A stretch of DNA of 60,000 nt, taken from NCBI RefSeq assembly GCF_910592395.1, contig NC_088319.1, positions 5,272,001 to 5,332,000 on the forward strand, given 5' to 3'. Below the pieces are notes generated by a model, which saw nothing but the letters and a program-made list of their open reading frames with translations, was not told the DNA's origin and ran no database searches. The translations under genes and the position numbers were made by a program. Origin of the DNA: Lineus longissimus (taxonomy: Eukaryota > Nemertea > Pilidiophora > Heteronemertea > Lineidae). Position 1 is the stretch's first letter. Each line of letters begins with the position of its first letter. Below are positions 34,376 to 45,348 of the stretch, piece by piece.

Positions 34376-35252
34376 GCCTGCACCACACGGTGAAAATTTG
34401 CGTGATGCAAGTGACACGCGTGCATGTTGCGACAGGCAAATTCTCACTGTGTGGGGTCGTTTTTTGCTGCGTATCTTCCCTCGCGAGTCGAGACGCAGCC
34501 GATCTAGCATGTTTGATATTTTCTCGACACGCGAGGAAGTTAATCACCGTGTGGGGGCTACCTGCAGCAATGTTGCGCGAGTTCGACGAATCACAACAAG
34601 CAGATCGGTCACATGATTTATAGGTCAGTCACATGATACCAAAATGGCAGCGCCCGGGAACTGTCAAATCCTGCGTCGCATTACTGTATCCTGCCTTTGT
34701 ATCTGCGGCCCCACCATCTCGAGCAATTCCTGAAATTCCTCGACCCGCACTCTGTGGAACTGGCGATACTTCATGGGGTCCTCCTCCCGCAATTCAGCAA
34801 TTAGATTTGCATAGGCCCCCTTATCCTCTCTTCTCTGAATCTATGGCCTTGTCCAAAGACTACAGTCCACGCGGCGCCGCCTCCGCCGCCGCCTCCGACG
34901 GAGTAACAGCAGGAGAATAAGGGCAATTTGGTCTTCTTGGTCCATAATACTTCTCATAGGATTTGACAGTTCCCGGGCGCTGCCATTTTGGTATCATGTG
35001 ACTGACCTATAAATCATGTGACCGATCTGCTTGTTGTGATTCGTCGAACTCGCGCAACATTGCTGCAGGTAGCCCCCACACGGTGATTAACTTCCTCGCG
35101 TGTCGAGAAAATATCAAACATGCTAGATCGGCTGCGTCTCGACACGCGAGGAAGATACGCAGCAAAAAATGACCTTACACAGTGAGAATTTGCCTGTCGC
35201 AACGTGCACGCGTGTCACTTGCATCACGCAAATTTCACCGTGTGGTGCGGGC
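34376..35252. mobile_element. Harbinger-derived foldback element
   Basis: Two roughly 295-bp arms (34376-34671 and 34959-35252) are near-perfect inverted copies, around a 287-bp loop. The ends read GCCTGCACCACACGGTGAAA. The flanking TAA/TTA-type bases fit a Harbinger 3-bp target, although the exact duplication is ambiguous by one base. The loop retains part of a Harbinger transposase (34684-34828). It is inserted within the tandem arm of the MULE-like element. Confidence 0.7.
34684..34828 (-). pseudogene. Harbinger transposase N-terminal fragment
   Basis: The minus strand reads EDKGAYANLIAELREEDPMK, then YRQFHRV and FQELLEMVGPQIQRQDT. GAY..L..ELR.EDP..Y..F......F.ELL..VGP.I..QDT is the standard start of PIF/Harbinger nucleases, upstream of the DDE domain. 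Only about 48 codons remain between the foldback arms. This identifies the parent of the foldback element. Confidence 0.7.
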
Positions 35253-36606
35253 TTTAAAGAGATATTTGGCTGGATGGGTGATGTAACCAGGTACTTCCCA
35301 CGTGCCAAGTGCTGGGGGACCATCTCAATCATCACTGTATATGTGTGTCTATCCATATATGTGTAGGAACAGAACTCCCAGAGGGGAGAGTTTATGTTAT
35401 GTAATGATAGGTGATAAAGATGTGGTCCTTTGGCAAGACACTTTGCTGATGGATCACGGAGATAATTGTATGGGTCCTTTATTAGCAAGACCCTTGGCAG
35501 CCAGATGGTTACTAATACTTGAGTAAGGTGTTGGGCAAGCGGCGGGTAGAAAGAAAATGCATGGTGCAGGCAGTCCGCAGAGCTTGGGTTTTCTCAAGCG
35601 TCAATAAAGGTCAAGGTCTGGAATTAAGGGACCATTTCAGCAGTTGCTTTTTGTTAACTTTTTTTTTCAATATTGTTATTGTTTGTCACCTTGTTCCTAC
35701 ACACAGTTTTATTATATCTCAAATTTTCTTTTTCAAAGACACCTACTAATTAAAGACATGTGCCGTTCGTTAAAAAGTACGTTTCATATTGGAAAAGTCC
35801 AATTGCGATAATAGACACTGAATTTCAACTTCAGCATTACCGTTGTGTAGACTGATCTACAAACACCATGAATACCAAGTTTCAGCAAACGCATACGCAT
35901 AATAACTGCACTACGGCATTGTGCACAAAGCCACTTATGTTTTATAGTGGAGGCAGGGGCGAAGTACAGTTGTAACGGTCGTTAGTGCCGAGTGTTGGCC
36001 TGAGTTCAGGATGCATTACTCAATGCCAGGGTAAATCCATCTTGTCGTGACTCTAAGTCTTTATTTTCGCCTGGCTGAACGTAGTAAAAAAACTAAATTT
36101 GAGATTACCTCTTATGCAGTTCATTGACTGGAGTCAGTAATGTTATGCAACGTTATGCAATGTTAGCCAAATGCACAGCTCGCATCATCGACTACTTAGC
36201 AGCTACTCCTAATATTTAACAAAGGAACAAAGGAAGCTTTATTCCCGCCTTAGGTTTTCACTGGAGCCGTTCAAGATTTATTACTGCCTGGCTATGTTCA
36301 AAGGCAGTTTAAGACCATGAGGTTTAGGATGGGGGTAAATCTAATTAAAGGGCGCCTTTAAGGTCACATGGTTTTGGGCCGATGTAGAAGTTTAAAATGT
36401 CCTGGGATAGAATGTCCGGGTAACAATGGATTCTATTATGCGCTTTAATCTCTGAGCTATTGGCGGTCATGGCCTCTATAGAACCAGAAAGCGGAATACA
36501 ATAGGGCTGGACACTTTTTCCAGGGGGACATTTTCTTCTTTTACACCGGGACGGCTTGTTGCGATTAGAAACCATTGGCAAGGGGGCAGATCGATGTGAT
36601 GTATAC

Positions 36607-37332
36607 GGCGGGTACAAAACGCAGGACGCAGGACGTCCTGCAGCGTCCTGCAGGACGGGGCCCATCGCAACAGCTGTTGAAAAGAAATGAAGAATTTTAG
36701 GATTCATCTCAGTAGTGTGATCTCGACATATTCAGAAAATGAAGCAATGAATATCGGGAACCATCTCAGCCGTGTGATCTGATTTTTACAGACATATTTT
36801 TGGTTGTTCATCGAGGAGTTGTGTACATAAAGGAGTCTGTTTAAAGGGGAGTTGTGTTGAGGGGATTGCTGGTTAATGCGAGTAGGCCCAGTGTGCAGGG
36901 GTTTGCTGAGGGGTTGGGTTTTAAAGGGGAGTTGTGTTGGAGTTGAAAGCAACACCCTCAACAAAAGTCCCAATTTAGATACCTAACCCTTCAAATCAGC
37001 TCCTCTATCAAACCACTGAACACAACTCCTCTTTAAGTACCAAACACCTAAATAACCCCCTTTAACGTAACTTCCCTCAACAAATCACCCATTCATACAC
37101 CAAACCCCTGAATTCGAACATGACTCCTCCCCTCAGCTCAACTTCCCTTTGATGTAAAACCAAATCCAGAGACAACCTTTTAGGTACACTACAGCTCCCT
37201 CATGAACAACCATGAAAAATCAGATCACAGATGGTCCCTCAAATTCCTCATTTCATTTCCTGCATCTGTTGAGATGGGCCTCGTCCTGCAGGACGCTGCA
37301 GGACGTCCTGCGTCCTGCGTTTTGTACCCGCC
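36607..37332. mobile_element. GC-rich inverted-repeat element (MITE-like)
   Basis: GGCGGGTACAAAACGCAGGA begins at 36607 and its complement ends at 37332. The repeats extend about 60 bp with strong identity and then weaken. Within them ggacgtcctg palindromes recur. Flanks gtgatgtatac (36596-36606) and gtgacgtatgc (37334-37344) form an imperfect 11-bp direct repeat. The interior holds aactcctc/ggggagttgtgttg-type repeats on both strands. Superfamily is unknown. Confidence 0.55.
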
Positions 37333-38189
37333 GGTGACGTATGCATGCGTGGTGTTGCAAGTGTGGGGATAGTGTTGGTTGTACCCATAACACTCTCCAT
37401 GAGTATCCACGGGGGGGGGGGGGGGGGGGTCAACTAAGTGAGGGGACTGTGATGGAAGTACACATTACAAGGCAATCAGATCAGGAACATTTAATTAAAT
37501 TTTGTACATGTATTTACTTTTAAATTTATGACGCCCAACACAACAGGATATTATTTTGTTGCGAAGAATATAATTTGAGCGGGGGCATGATTAAGTCAAT
37601 GATCTTTTTTTTTCTGATACACCACGTGTCAAAATTTCGTCAAGCCATTCCAGAACCCAGCCACTACAATCAGGCATATCAGGGAGCCTATCATTTACCA
37701 CTGAATACTGGCTGGCTTAGCTGTATCGTTGGTATTACCGTAGAAGGGATTAAACTTCCATGGGAATTACATCATCATAATTACTCATGACCCATATCCT
37801 CACCTTATTTACCTTAGCCGCAGGCTATCTCATTCTGAACTTCATGGTCAAATAAACATTGCGGCCAAGATGGGCTATCGAGGAGCTATTCTAAAACCTA
37901 ACATGTGGATGCCCTCATCATTCTGATGAGCAAGCAATTTCTGGAGGACATACCATCAGATGATACAGCACGTGGCTGGTGGCCCAGTGACACCAACAGC
38001 AGGGGGTTCATAATTATAATTACAAATGTATATAAAACATTTTTGTCAAGTAAATAAGAGTAGTCTGCAGTCTGCATTTGTCACGTGGTGACCGCTCGAT
38101 CAAGTGTTGATGACGTCAAATGGCTTGCCATACATGTCCAATTATAAGGACTTTTTATGGGAGGACAACTTAAAATTAATCCAGCTAAA

Positions 38190-38480
38190 CATCCCTTAAT
38201 AAATGACACTGCTAGATGTCAAGCACCAAGTACCCTGTTTCATCATCCATCTAGCCAAAGAGCCCTTCAAATGACAGAGCTGGATACCAAGCGCCGCCAA
38301 GCAGGAAGTACCCATCAAGCCAAAGAGCCTGTTACATCATCCTTCCAGTCAAAGATCCCTTTGACTGACACAGGTGGATGACAAGCGCCACCTAGCGAGT
38401 ACCTTGTTACATCATCCATCCAGCCAAAGATCCCTTTAACTGACACAAGTGGATGACAAGCGCCACATAGCAGGAAGACC
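38190..38480 (-). repeat. Tandem array in the right arm of the MULE-like element
   Basis: Inverted counterpart of 34080-34345, with units such as ccagccaaagatccctttaa, ctgacacaagtggatgacaa and gcgccacctagc. Together the two arrays form the extended terminal repeats. Confidence 0.75.
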
Positions 38481-38644
38481 TAGTTATATTCCAGGTTTCC
38501 AGGTTTCCAGGTTTCCAACTTTCCAGGTTTCCAACTTTCCAACTTTCCGGAAAGTACAGGCAACCTCTTTTGAATCTCCCTGAGCAGTCTCCAATATTTC
38601 CTTTATGTTGAGGTCCTGCAATGTAAGATAACTGGGCTTAGTAG

Positions 38645-40362
38645 TTATAATAGTAGCATCCGTGCCAAACACCACATCTGGGCAGCTTTCTGTCCACATC
38701 CATGATCAACAAGGTTCCGCAAGCAGGCTTCAGATATTGGAGTTGGCTTGTTCTTACGATCTGTTGATCCATAGGAAAATGTCCTAATCCTTTGATTCAA
38801 ACACTCGGTAATCAGATGTTCCTCAAAAACAATGTGATGGAGTAACAACTTCACTTCGAAGGGGCATACACCCTCAAGCATGTCATGCATTATGTCGAAG
38901 CTAAAGTTTGTGGCTGAATGAAAGTAGCGCATTGAGTTCAAGATACAGTTCTTTCTAACACCAGTGCCTGGATAACCATTTCGTAGGTTGGAAGCACGTT
39001 CCACATGTTCATCATGGGTTTCAATTGTACGCATTTCAAAGTCTTCCACTGAGAATTTCACATTGATATCAGCCCTTGTTGACAAGCACATCCTACAAAA
39101 CCTATTGGCAGATGGGCTAAATAGACCGAGCATGTCATGCAGAGCTAAAGTATCACCAGTCACATTAATCAGTGTACCACGCAACAGGACCTGCTCCCCA
39201 CTGACTAGATTTAAGCTGCAGCCATCATCACTTTCAAGAGCCTTCACTTCATCCACAAAACACCTCAAAATTGGAGTAAATCCATACTTTTTAAGATCCA
39301 TGGCATGGCATACAGCCAAAAGATGGATGCTACTCATCCCTGAATTTACCTGACGTGGTAAATTCTGTATAGTGTAATAGAACAAGCCAACCTTGTGGAT
39401 TATTCGTTTAGTGCCAATTGGATTAGCTAGCTCAACATCATCATAGTACAACTGTAAACGAATGGCATGTGGGTATATCCTAAACAATGCATGACCTCGA
39501 AATTGTAAGGAATCCTGATAACCATACAGAACACCATCAACATTAACCTCCTCATTTTCAATTGTATCTCTGATTGAGGGATTTAAAATCAATTCTAGGA
39601 CCTTAAGCACAGGTATATATTGGAAAGTTTCTGTCACAAGTTTTTGTTTCATAGTGCCAGTTTTCCTGTCCAAGTATTTGTCAAATCGTACCCCAAGGGA
39701 TTTTTCCACAGGTGTTACAAGGTTAAGATGATCCGTAATGTAAGTCAACTGCTGACCAGTTGTTTCGAGACCCTGAAAAGGGTTTGATATTTGTCGAAAT
39801 CATCAAGCAAATCCTGAGCTTCTCCGTCGTTCTCTATCCCATGATGACCAAGAAAGGTTTCAAATTTACGCTTCAGCAAGGACAAAGTATCTCCAAATAG
39901 AGACTTCACACCACTTATTACTTGCATGGTGCAATTTACAGTCACAGCAGATGCACTACGCAAACGAAGGATAAATTAAGCAGCGGCATGTTTTAATGTC
40001 TCTTTATTCAGTTCCGGATCATCATGACCATCAAGAGGAGGACCAGGAACATCACCATTACCATCCATGCCATCACCATTATCATAATCACTATCATTTC
40101 CTGCCTCATTGAGGTCAATGTCCCCAACAGCATCAGGTTGTTCTGCATTTTGGACATTCTCCTCATTTTGCTCGTGATTATGAAACCGGTTGATATGACG
40201 TAGGTAGGAATTCATCAAAGAAAAAGTCTTGAGGCAGCCATCCTGATAACAAACCAGCTTATCATTTTTCCCCTGAAGTGCATGAGTCAGTCGTAAGTGT
40301 TGTGCCAACTTTTTTGTGTCTCCTGCTACCACACGGTTACATTTGAAACATTTGAAGCCCAT
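38645..40362 (-). pseudogene. Decayed C2H2 / NPF-type transposon gene
   Basis: The frame starts at 40362 (MGFKCFKCNRVVAGDTKKLA) with two C2H2-type fingers and an acidic Asp/Asn/Gly-rich linker. A TAA at 39976 interrupts the frame, which continues as FILRLRSASAV and a KFETFLGHHG region to 39745. A one-base shift in ccctttt near 39775 leads to the main frame: NPF-like start, VTPVEKSLGVRFDKYLD, TFQYIPVLKVLELIL, YDDVELANPIGTKR, HKVGLFYYTIQNLP, CRMC, and FDIMHDMLEGVCPFEVKL. It ends near AAQMWCLARML. This block order recurs in a large invertebrate/fish family probably related to CACTA/CMC transposases. It is non-functional here through a nonsense codon, a frameshift and C-terminal loss. Confidence 0.6.
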
Positions 40363-41325
40363 TTTCTTTGCAGTGCACCAGGGATCATCTGATCTTCATC
40401 TTTCAAGGCTTACCTAAAAAGGAAAACTTGAGTGTCTTTTGTAATTGACATGCCCCAAAGTAAAAATTAAGTATCAATTTTCCTAAGGATTAGACAGTCC
40501 GGATTGTTGACCCCCCTGGTTTTGGCTGAATTTTTTTTGTGAGATGGATATGGTACCCAAACTTCAAAACCAAAACCGTTCCATGGTTGGGTTGAATGCC
40601 TACATGGTTAGATGGGTGACATAGTGTTGTGCTTGCTAATGGCAATAGTAATGGAGTTCTATCATGCATTAACTAGTGTGGGATGTTGAGGACGCAGTCC
40701 ACAAATGCCATGCAAGTGTCACTTATGCAAAAAGTAGTGTTTTTCAGTGCCCCCTATAGGTGGCGCCCTCAACTGCCCACCGAAATTTCACAATTTTCCG
40801 GCGCTCCTTCCATCATAGATTGACTTCAATCAAAAAGAAGGTGGCACTCAATGGCGCATTTAGATATTTAAATATCAAAAGCTTATATTTTTAACAAGTG
40901 CACTTTTGGCCCTCAAGAATCAGACCCTTCTGGAGGCCCTAGAAAAAATATGTTGCATTTTGGGACCTTGAAATTTGGAATGTTTCTATCTACACATGGG
41001 CCTTGGCCACCAACAAAAAATTAAGGCAAATCTGAGGGGGTCATATCACCCTCTTTAGAAATCCTCCGGATTCTTTAAAAAAATTGGATCTTAACATCAG
41101 CAAGCTATACAACAGTAGTACATCATGACATACCTTGGAATAGGTTTACGAGTTCTTCAGATTCGAAACCATGTTCCTTTAGCCAATATTGTGTTTCCAA
41201 GTCCATGCTGAAAGAGCAATGTCATTTAGATTAAACCGATAGTCTCCTCAGGGTTTAAGTTACACAGTAAAAATGTGGTGTAGAAGTGGCTATGGTATTA
41301 TATAATGTTTACTCCATATCATCGT
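40363..41325. other. No gene seen
   Basis: Introns or spacer with short frames only. No repeat ends were placed. Confidence 0.4.
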
Positions 41326-41450
41326 GGTCGTGGGTTCGAGTCCGGTTCGGGCCAATTGTTTCTGGTAAACTCCTCGTGGTGGGAGACTATAGTTAAACCT
41401 AACTGCAATTATTCAAATTCATGTACCATGTGATGTGTACATTATATCAG
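41326..41450 (+). mobile_element. SINE fragment, tRNA-derived
   Basis: It carries a B box gggttcgagtcc (41331-41342), then ggttcgggccaatt, and the tail motif aaactcctcgtggtgggaga shared with 41490-41660. The A-box half is missing or diverged. Confidence 0.55.
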
Positions 41451-41489
41451 GTCTGAATGCCACCTTCCAGAGGACCATTCTTTTTAAGG

Positions 41490-41660
41490 ATGGCGATTTG
41501 GCCCAGTGGTCTAAGGCGTTGCCAAAGACGTTGGTATATTGTGCTAGGGCAGTGTTGCCGTGGTCACGGGTTTGAGTCCGGTTCGGGCCAATTCTTTCTA
41601 GTGAACTCCCCGTGGTTGGAGACTAGTTAAACCAAACTGCAATTATTCAAAATCATATGG
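41490..41660 (+). mobile_element. SINE, tRNA-derived
   Basis: A box tggcccagtggt at 41499 and B box gggtttgagtcc at 41568, about 60 bases apart, in a Ser/Leu-type tRNA-like head. The tail includes tgaactccccgtggttggag. It is the same family as 41326-41450, so a head-to-tail pair. Confidence 0.6.
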
Positions 41661-41699
41661 ATACCATACCACATGTACACAAGAAATAAAATTAAAAAT

Positions 41700-41870
41700 T
41701 ACCCCACCATTGAAGCAAAGATTTCAAGATTCGAACCCACAACACATCGCACTACCCCACCATTGAAGCAAAGATTTTGAGATTCGAACCCACAACACAT
41801 TGCACTACCCCACCATTGAAGCAACGAATTTAAGATTCGAACCCACAACACATTGCACTACCCCAGCAGT
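41700..41870 (+). repeat. 53-bp tandem repeat, three units
   Basis: The unit starts taccccaccattgaagcaa and contains gattcgaacccacaacacat. Copies begin at about 41699, 41753, 41806 and partly 41859. gattcgaa looks like an inverted B-box, so it may be derived from a SINE. A diverged unit resumes beyond the piggyBac element (44473-44530). Confidence 0.8.
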
Positions 41871-42072
41871 CATCTCAAGAGTCAACAGTTTCGAATCAAA
41901 CAACTATTGCAATACGGTAATACCCCACCATTAAAGCAAAAAAAGTCGAACCCTGCACTACCCGGCAAATTAACCCTTTCACTGCCAGTGCCTTTTTATT
42001 TTGTATCCCCCTTCCCTGCCAGACTTCCACTGTATTTACCACTTTTTCAATAATGTAATAAAATATGTAATC

Positions 42073-44249
42073 TTACCCCAAATGTCTTGATTCTTTTTTT
42101 ACAGTGTCTCTGGGTCTTGTAGAACATGTACAGTCAATAATATTTTTTTTATAGTGATAGTCATTGTAGCAGTCCCCCCAACAAATTGGTATTTTGCACT
42201 TTACGCAGTAATTTCGCGTATCGTGGCGAATTCCGCGTTTGGTGCAGACCCTACATGCCCTTTGTCCATGTAACTTTCCTGCAGCTGGTGGAAACTGTTT
42301 CATTTTGTGGTCCTTGAATCCACCTGTCAGTCTGCACATAGGATCCAATTTAGGAACCTTTCCTGGGGGTTGTTGGTCCTCCACCTCCTCCTCCGAATCA
42401 GAGTTCGCGTCCTGTACGTCCCTTCGATTTATAGTTCCTGCAGTACAAAGTCCCTTTGCAACTTGCTTCTGGAAGTCATACAGGTCAAGTTTATATTCTG
42501 AATCATCATACTTCTCATTGAATATGACCAGGGCATTATTCAATGCCAGTTCAATGAGATAGTACACAACCTTTTTAGGCCATTTGACTGTTTTTCTCAC
42601 ACACGGATAATATGAAATCATCTGATCGATCCTGTCGACACCGCACATATATTTATTGTATTCAGTAATGCAACCTGGTTTGTCAACATGATTGTATCCT
42701 CCACCCCTTATTCAGATCCTCACATTCTCTACTCTATTCTCATGCCTTGTGCTAAGAGCCCTAACAGTTCTGTTATCCTGCCAGGCAACAACAAGCACCT
42801 GACCATTGTCACGACCTTTGAAGGCGATGACCTGGGGTCCCAGCTTCTCGAATCTTCGAATCTCTTGGGGTTCACCACGATTCCTCCTGAGAGTCCCACA
42901 TGTATATGTATCTGCTTGTAGAAGTGCCATGCTCAGTGCAACACTGTTATAGAAATTGTCCATATAAAGCGAGTAAAACTGACCAATGAGCCTATCCATC
43001 AAGTGAAAAACAATCTCACGAAGGGTACGTGCCACACCCTCGTAGATAATTAGATTCCAACAATATGCATTTACTGAGTCAGCTAACACATAAGCTTTTA
43101 TCCCATACTTCACTGGTTTGGCAGGATTATAAACCCTGAAAGCAAGGCGTCCCTTCCACTTGATCATGCCTTCGTCGATGGATATTTGAGAATGGGGGAC
43201 ATACATTTCACGAAACCTACGAACCAGATAATCAAGCTGGGGGCGAACTTTATATAGTCTATCTTGGTCGTCCGCAGGTCGGGCACTGTTGTCATTGAAA
43301 TGCAAGAACTTGTTTATAAGTTGGAACCTGTTCCTAGACATCCTCTGATTGAAGTATGGGGTAGCTATTTCCTCATCAGTGCACCAATACTCCTCAAGAC
43401 TGTTTTTTTTCACAATCCCTGTCAACAGAACTAATCCAAAGAACATTTTCATTTCTTGAAGAGTTACATCTTTCCAACTCCTAGCCCTAGCATGTGGAGA
43501 AAGTTCAACATCACCAGCCAGCATTTCTGCAAAATGTTGGTCTGCATACAAGTTTGTTTGATTTACAATAGTCTCCAAAAACTCATCCAAAATGAACAGT
43601 TGAAAATGTTCCAAAGGTCCACCATCCATATCTACAGCATAACCAGTTGCCCCCCGGTTAGCAGCACAAGGGTTAATCTGTGGCTGCCGTTGGCAGGAGT
43701 CCAATTCACATTGCCCTGCCCAGGCTGAGCAGCTTGCTGGCCAGGTGCACCACCAGCCTGGCCTCTGGGGGCCCCTGCACCTCTACCACGAGCACGGCCC
43801 CGCCCTCGGGCCCCACCTCTACCACGAGCACGGCCCCGCCCTCGGGCCCCACCTCTACCATGTGCACGGCCACGCCCTTGGGCCCCGTCTCCATCATGTG
43901 CACGGTCCAGCCCTTGGGCTTGGGCCCTACCTCTACCACGACCTGGCCCTTGGTTACCGCCTGTACCACGGCCTCATAGTATATTATCATAGTCACTGTC
44001 ACTGTCAGATGCATTGCCATTGTTATTGTCACTGAAACCACTAGCACTACCACTTTCGTTTTGATCACCACCGCCAAAACCATCCCCAGGCTCGATATCG
44101 GGTTCAGAAATATCGCCTGCATGATCACTATCAACCCCTTCATTCGCACTTTCATCCTCCGTATCACAAAAGTCTGAAGCACTGTCAGAATCGGCACAAA
44201 TTTCAGCCAGAACCTGATCAACAGAAAGCCTGCACCTATTTGCTGCCAT
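42073..44249 (-). pseudogene. piggyBac transposase, broken by two TGA codons and a frameshift
   Basis: From ATG 44249 (MAANRCRLSVDQVLAEICAD) an acidic N-terminus runs to a TGA at 43974-43976, followed in frame by an Arg-Gly-rich repeat. A one-base shift near 43690 enters the catalytic frame: SWKDVTLQEMKMFFGLVLLT, YFNQRMSRNRF, SIDEGMIKWKGR (first Asp), YMDNFYNS (second Asp), then a TGA at 42712-42714. The frame resumes at once with GGGYNHVDKP and MCGVDRIDQMISYY (third Asp), and ends with a Cys-rich finger (CRVCTKRG, CVKCKIPIC) at 42073. Both TGA codons lie where Arg (CGA) would be natural, suggesting CpG decay. The transposase family and zinc finger are certain; activity is lost. Confidence 0.85.
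43795..43985. repeat. Minisatellite coding an Arg-Gly-rich repeat
   Basis: Units of about 39 bp, ggccccgccctcgggccc then cacctctaccacgagcac, repeat roughly four to five times with drift. On the minus strand they encode GRGRARGRGGARG-type RGG repeats within the piggyBac N-terminal region. RGG repeats often bind nucleic acid. Confidence 0.75.
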
Positions 44250-44795
44250 TTTTCAGCTCTGTGACGTCGCTCCGGCGCACAGAAAGACCAGACGATAGCC
44301 CACGATCGTCTGCTTCATGCCTAGACAGTGTAAAGTGAAGTTACGATAGCTATCGCAACGCCATCTGATAACTTTTAGCAAAACTAAAGTGAATCGTCGC
44401 ACGACGATCTTGGCAGTGAAGTGATGGCATATTGAAACCATCGCACGACGATTGTGGCAGTGAAAGGGTTAAAGCAAATAATCTATTAGATTCGAAACCA
44501 TAACCATTGCACTATCCCAGCATTCATTAACCTTGCACACCATCAGTGCCCTCTATGGATAGTCTTGAATACTAGCCCAGGTTGAATCCAGGCGGTACAA
44601 TCCAATGATGCAAAATACAAGATCCAAGATCCAATTTCTGCGTCCAGGTTTTTACAACTACCATTGTGTGGGGGGTTATTTTACTCAGGGATTTTTACCG
44701 GGAGGGGGGTTCTTACCTGGGCCTGGGGGATTTTTACAGATCGGGGGAGTGGGGTTACTCATACTGAGGGGGATTTTACCGCATACCGCACTATA

Positions 44796-45348
44796 GGCCA
44801 TTCAGAAAGTAATTGTCCATGTCGTTTGGGGCTCTAGCACAAAAGAAAAACTACTGGGCCGATTTTATTTTTAACAAAGTTAGGATTTTTGTGAATTAAA
44901 TCAAGGACCAAAAAGGAAATGTAGGTTTCATTTCATTCCATTCAGTATTCCAAAAGTTCCTTAGTTCAGAAAGGCCCATTGCAGTGGAAGGGGGTCCCGT
45001 CAAAAAGGCATTTTTTATACGTGGATATTTTACAGCCAAACTTGGCACATGGATAGATGGCGGTGGAAAAATACTACTGTGAAATTTTCAGTGAAATAGC
45101 CCAGAAAATAAAGGCCCCAGAGCCATAAAACTGACAAATTTGTACTAGGCCTATGCAAATTGTACATGGATTCTCCACTTTAGGCCTACATTATGAAATA
45201 ATTAAGAATAAAAACGTCCAAATTTAGAATTCGTTTTTGGTCATGGAATTATATTTACAAAAAATCAAACTTCGTTAAAATCGGCCCAGTGGCCAGTAGT
45301 TTCTGTGCTAGAGCCCCAAACGACATGGACAATACTTTCTGAATGGCC
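44796..45348. mobile_element. 553-bp MITE, TA-flanked
   Basis: GGCCATTCAGAAAGTA begins at 44796 and its complement ends at 45348. Inverted similarity runs about 80 bp (tgtccatgtcgtttggggct, then ctagcac and gggccgatttta). TA dinucleotides flank both ends. No coding capacity. TA target suggests Tc1/mariner-type mobilisation. Confidence 0.75.

Larger units (their letters stand above)
33988..38565. mobile_element. MULE-like element with tandem-repeat inverted arms
   Basis: The ends are GGTTGCCTGTACTTTCCGGA at 33988 and its complement at 38565. Each is flanked by the 9-bp direct repeat tcttttgaa (33979-33987, 38566-38574). The terminal repeats continue inward as a ggaaacct(g) tandem array and then as longer tandem units (34080-34340 and, inverted, 38190-38480). 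No transposase was found. It carries two younger elements (34376-35252 and 36607-37332). The 9-bp target and long repeats suggest the Mutator-like group. Confidence 0.7.
33877..38615 (-). pseudogene. Exon of an unknown gene split by a MULE-like insertion
   Basis: On the minus strand an acceptor (cttacattgcag) precedes coding sequence from 38615 (DLNIKEILETAQGDSK). The sequence meets the inserted element at 38566 and, after removing the element and one copy of the 9-bp duplication, resumes in the same frame from 33978 (DVLLAHLAEWDFPNVARV, then VKKVIAWLIEETGS) to a GTGAGT donor at 33877. Acceptor, frame continuity across the insertion, and donor together support a real internal exon of about 150 bases. 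The family is not recognised. It could belong to the decayed gene at 38645-40362. Confidence 0.55.
41974..44468. mobile_element. piggyBac transposon, 2.5 kb, TTAA-flanked, decayed
   Basis: The ends CCCTTTCACTGCCA (41974) and the complement (ending 44468) are flanked by TTAA (41970-41973, 44469-44472). The sequence tggcagtgaa recurs at 44411 and 44455 near the right end, with cgcacgacgat repeats. TTAA target and CCC ends are standard for piggyBac. The single gene on minus is broken, so this copy cannot move by itself. Confidence 0.9.

Noticed and set aside
36700-37260. CRISPR-like array
   Set aside because: Repeats are irregular, inverted and lie inside a MITE-like element of a eukaryotic genome.
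41499-41580. tRNA gene
   Set aside because: A and B boxes are present, but the body lacks a complete cloverleaf, and a shared non-tRNA tail with 41326-41450 marks it as a SINE.
41700-41870. CRISPR array
   Set aside because: The 53-bp units are continuous tandem repeats without unique spacers.
43680-44035. Thr/Ser/Pro- or His/Gly-rich plus-strand proteins
   Set aside because: Shadow frames of the RGG-coding minisatellite in the piggyBac gene.
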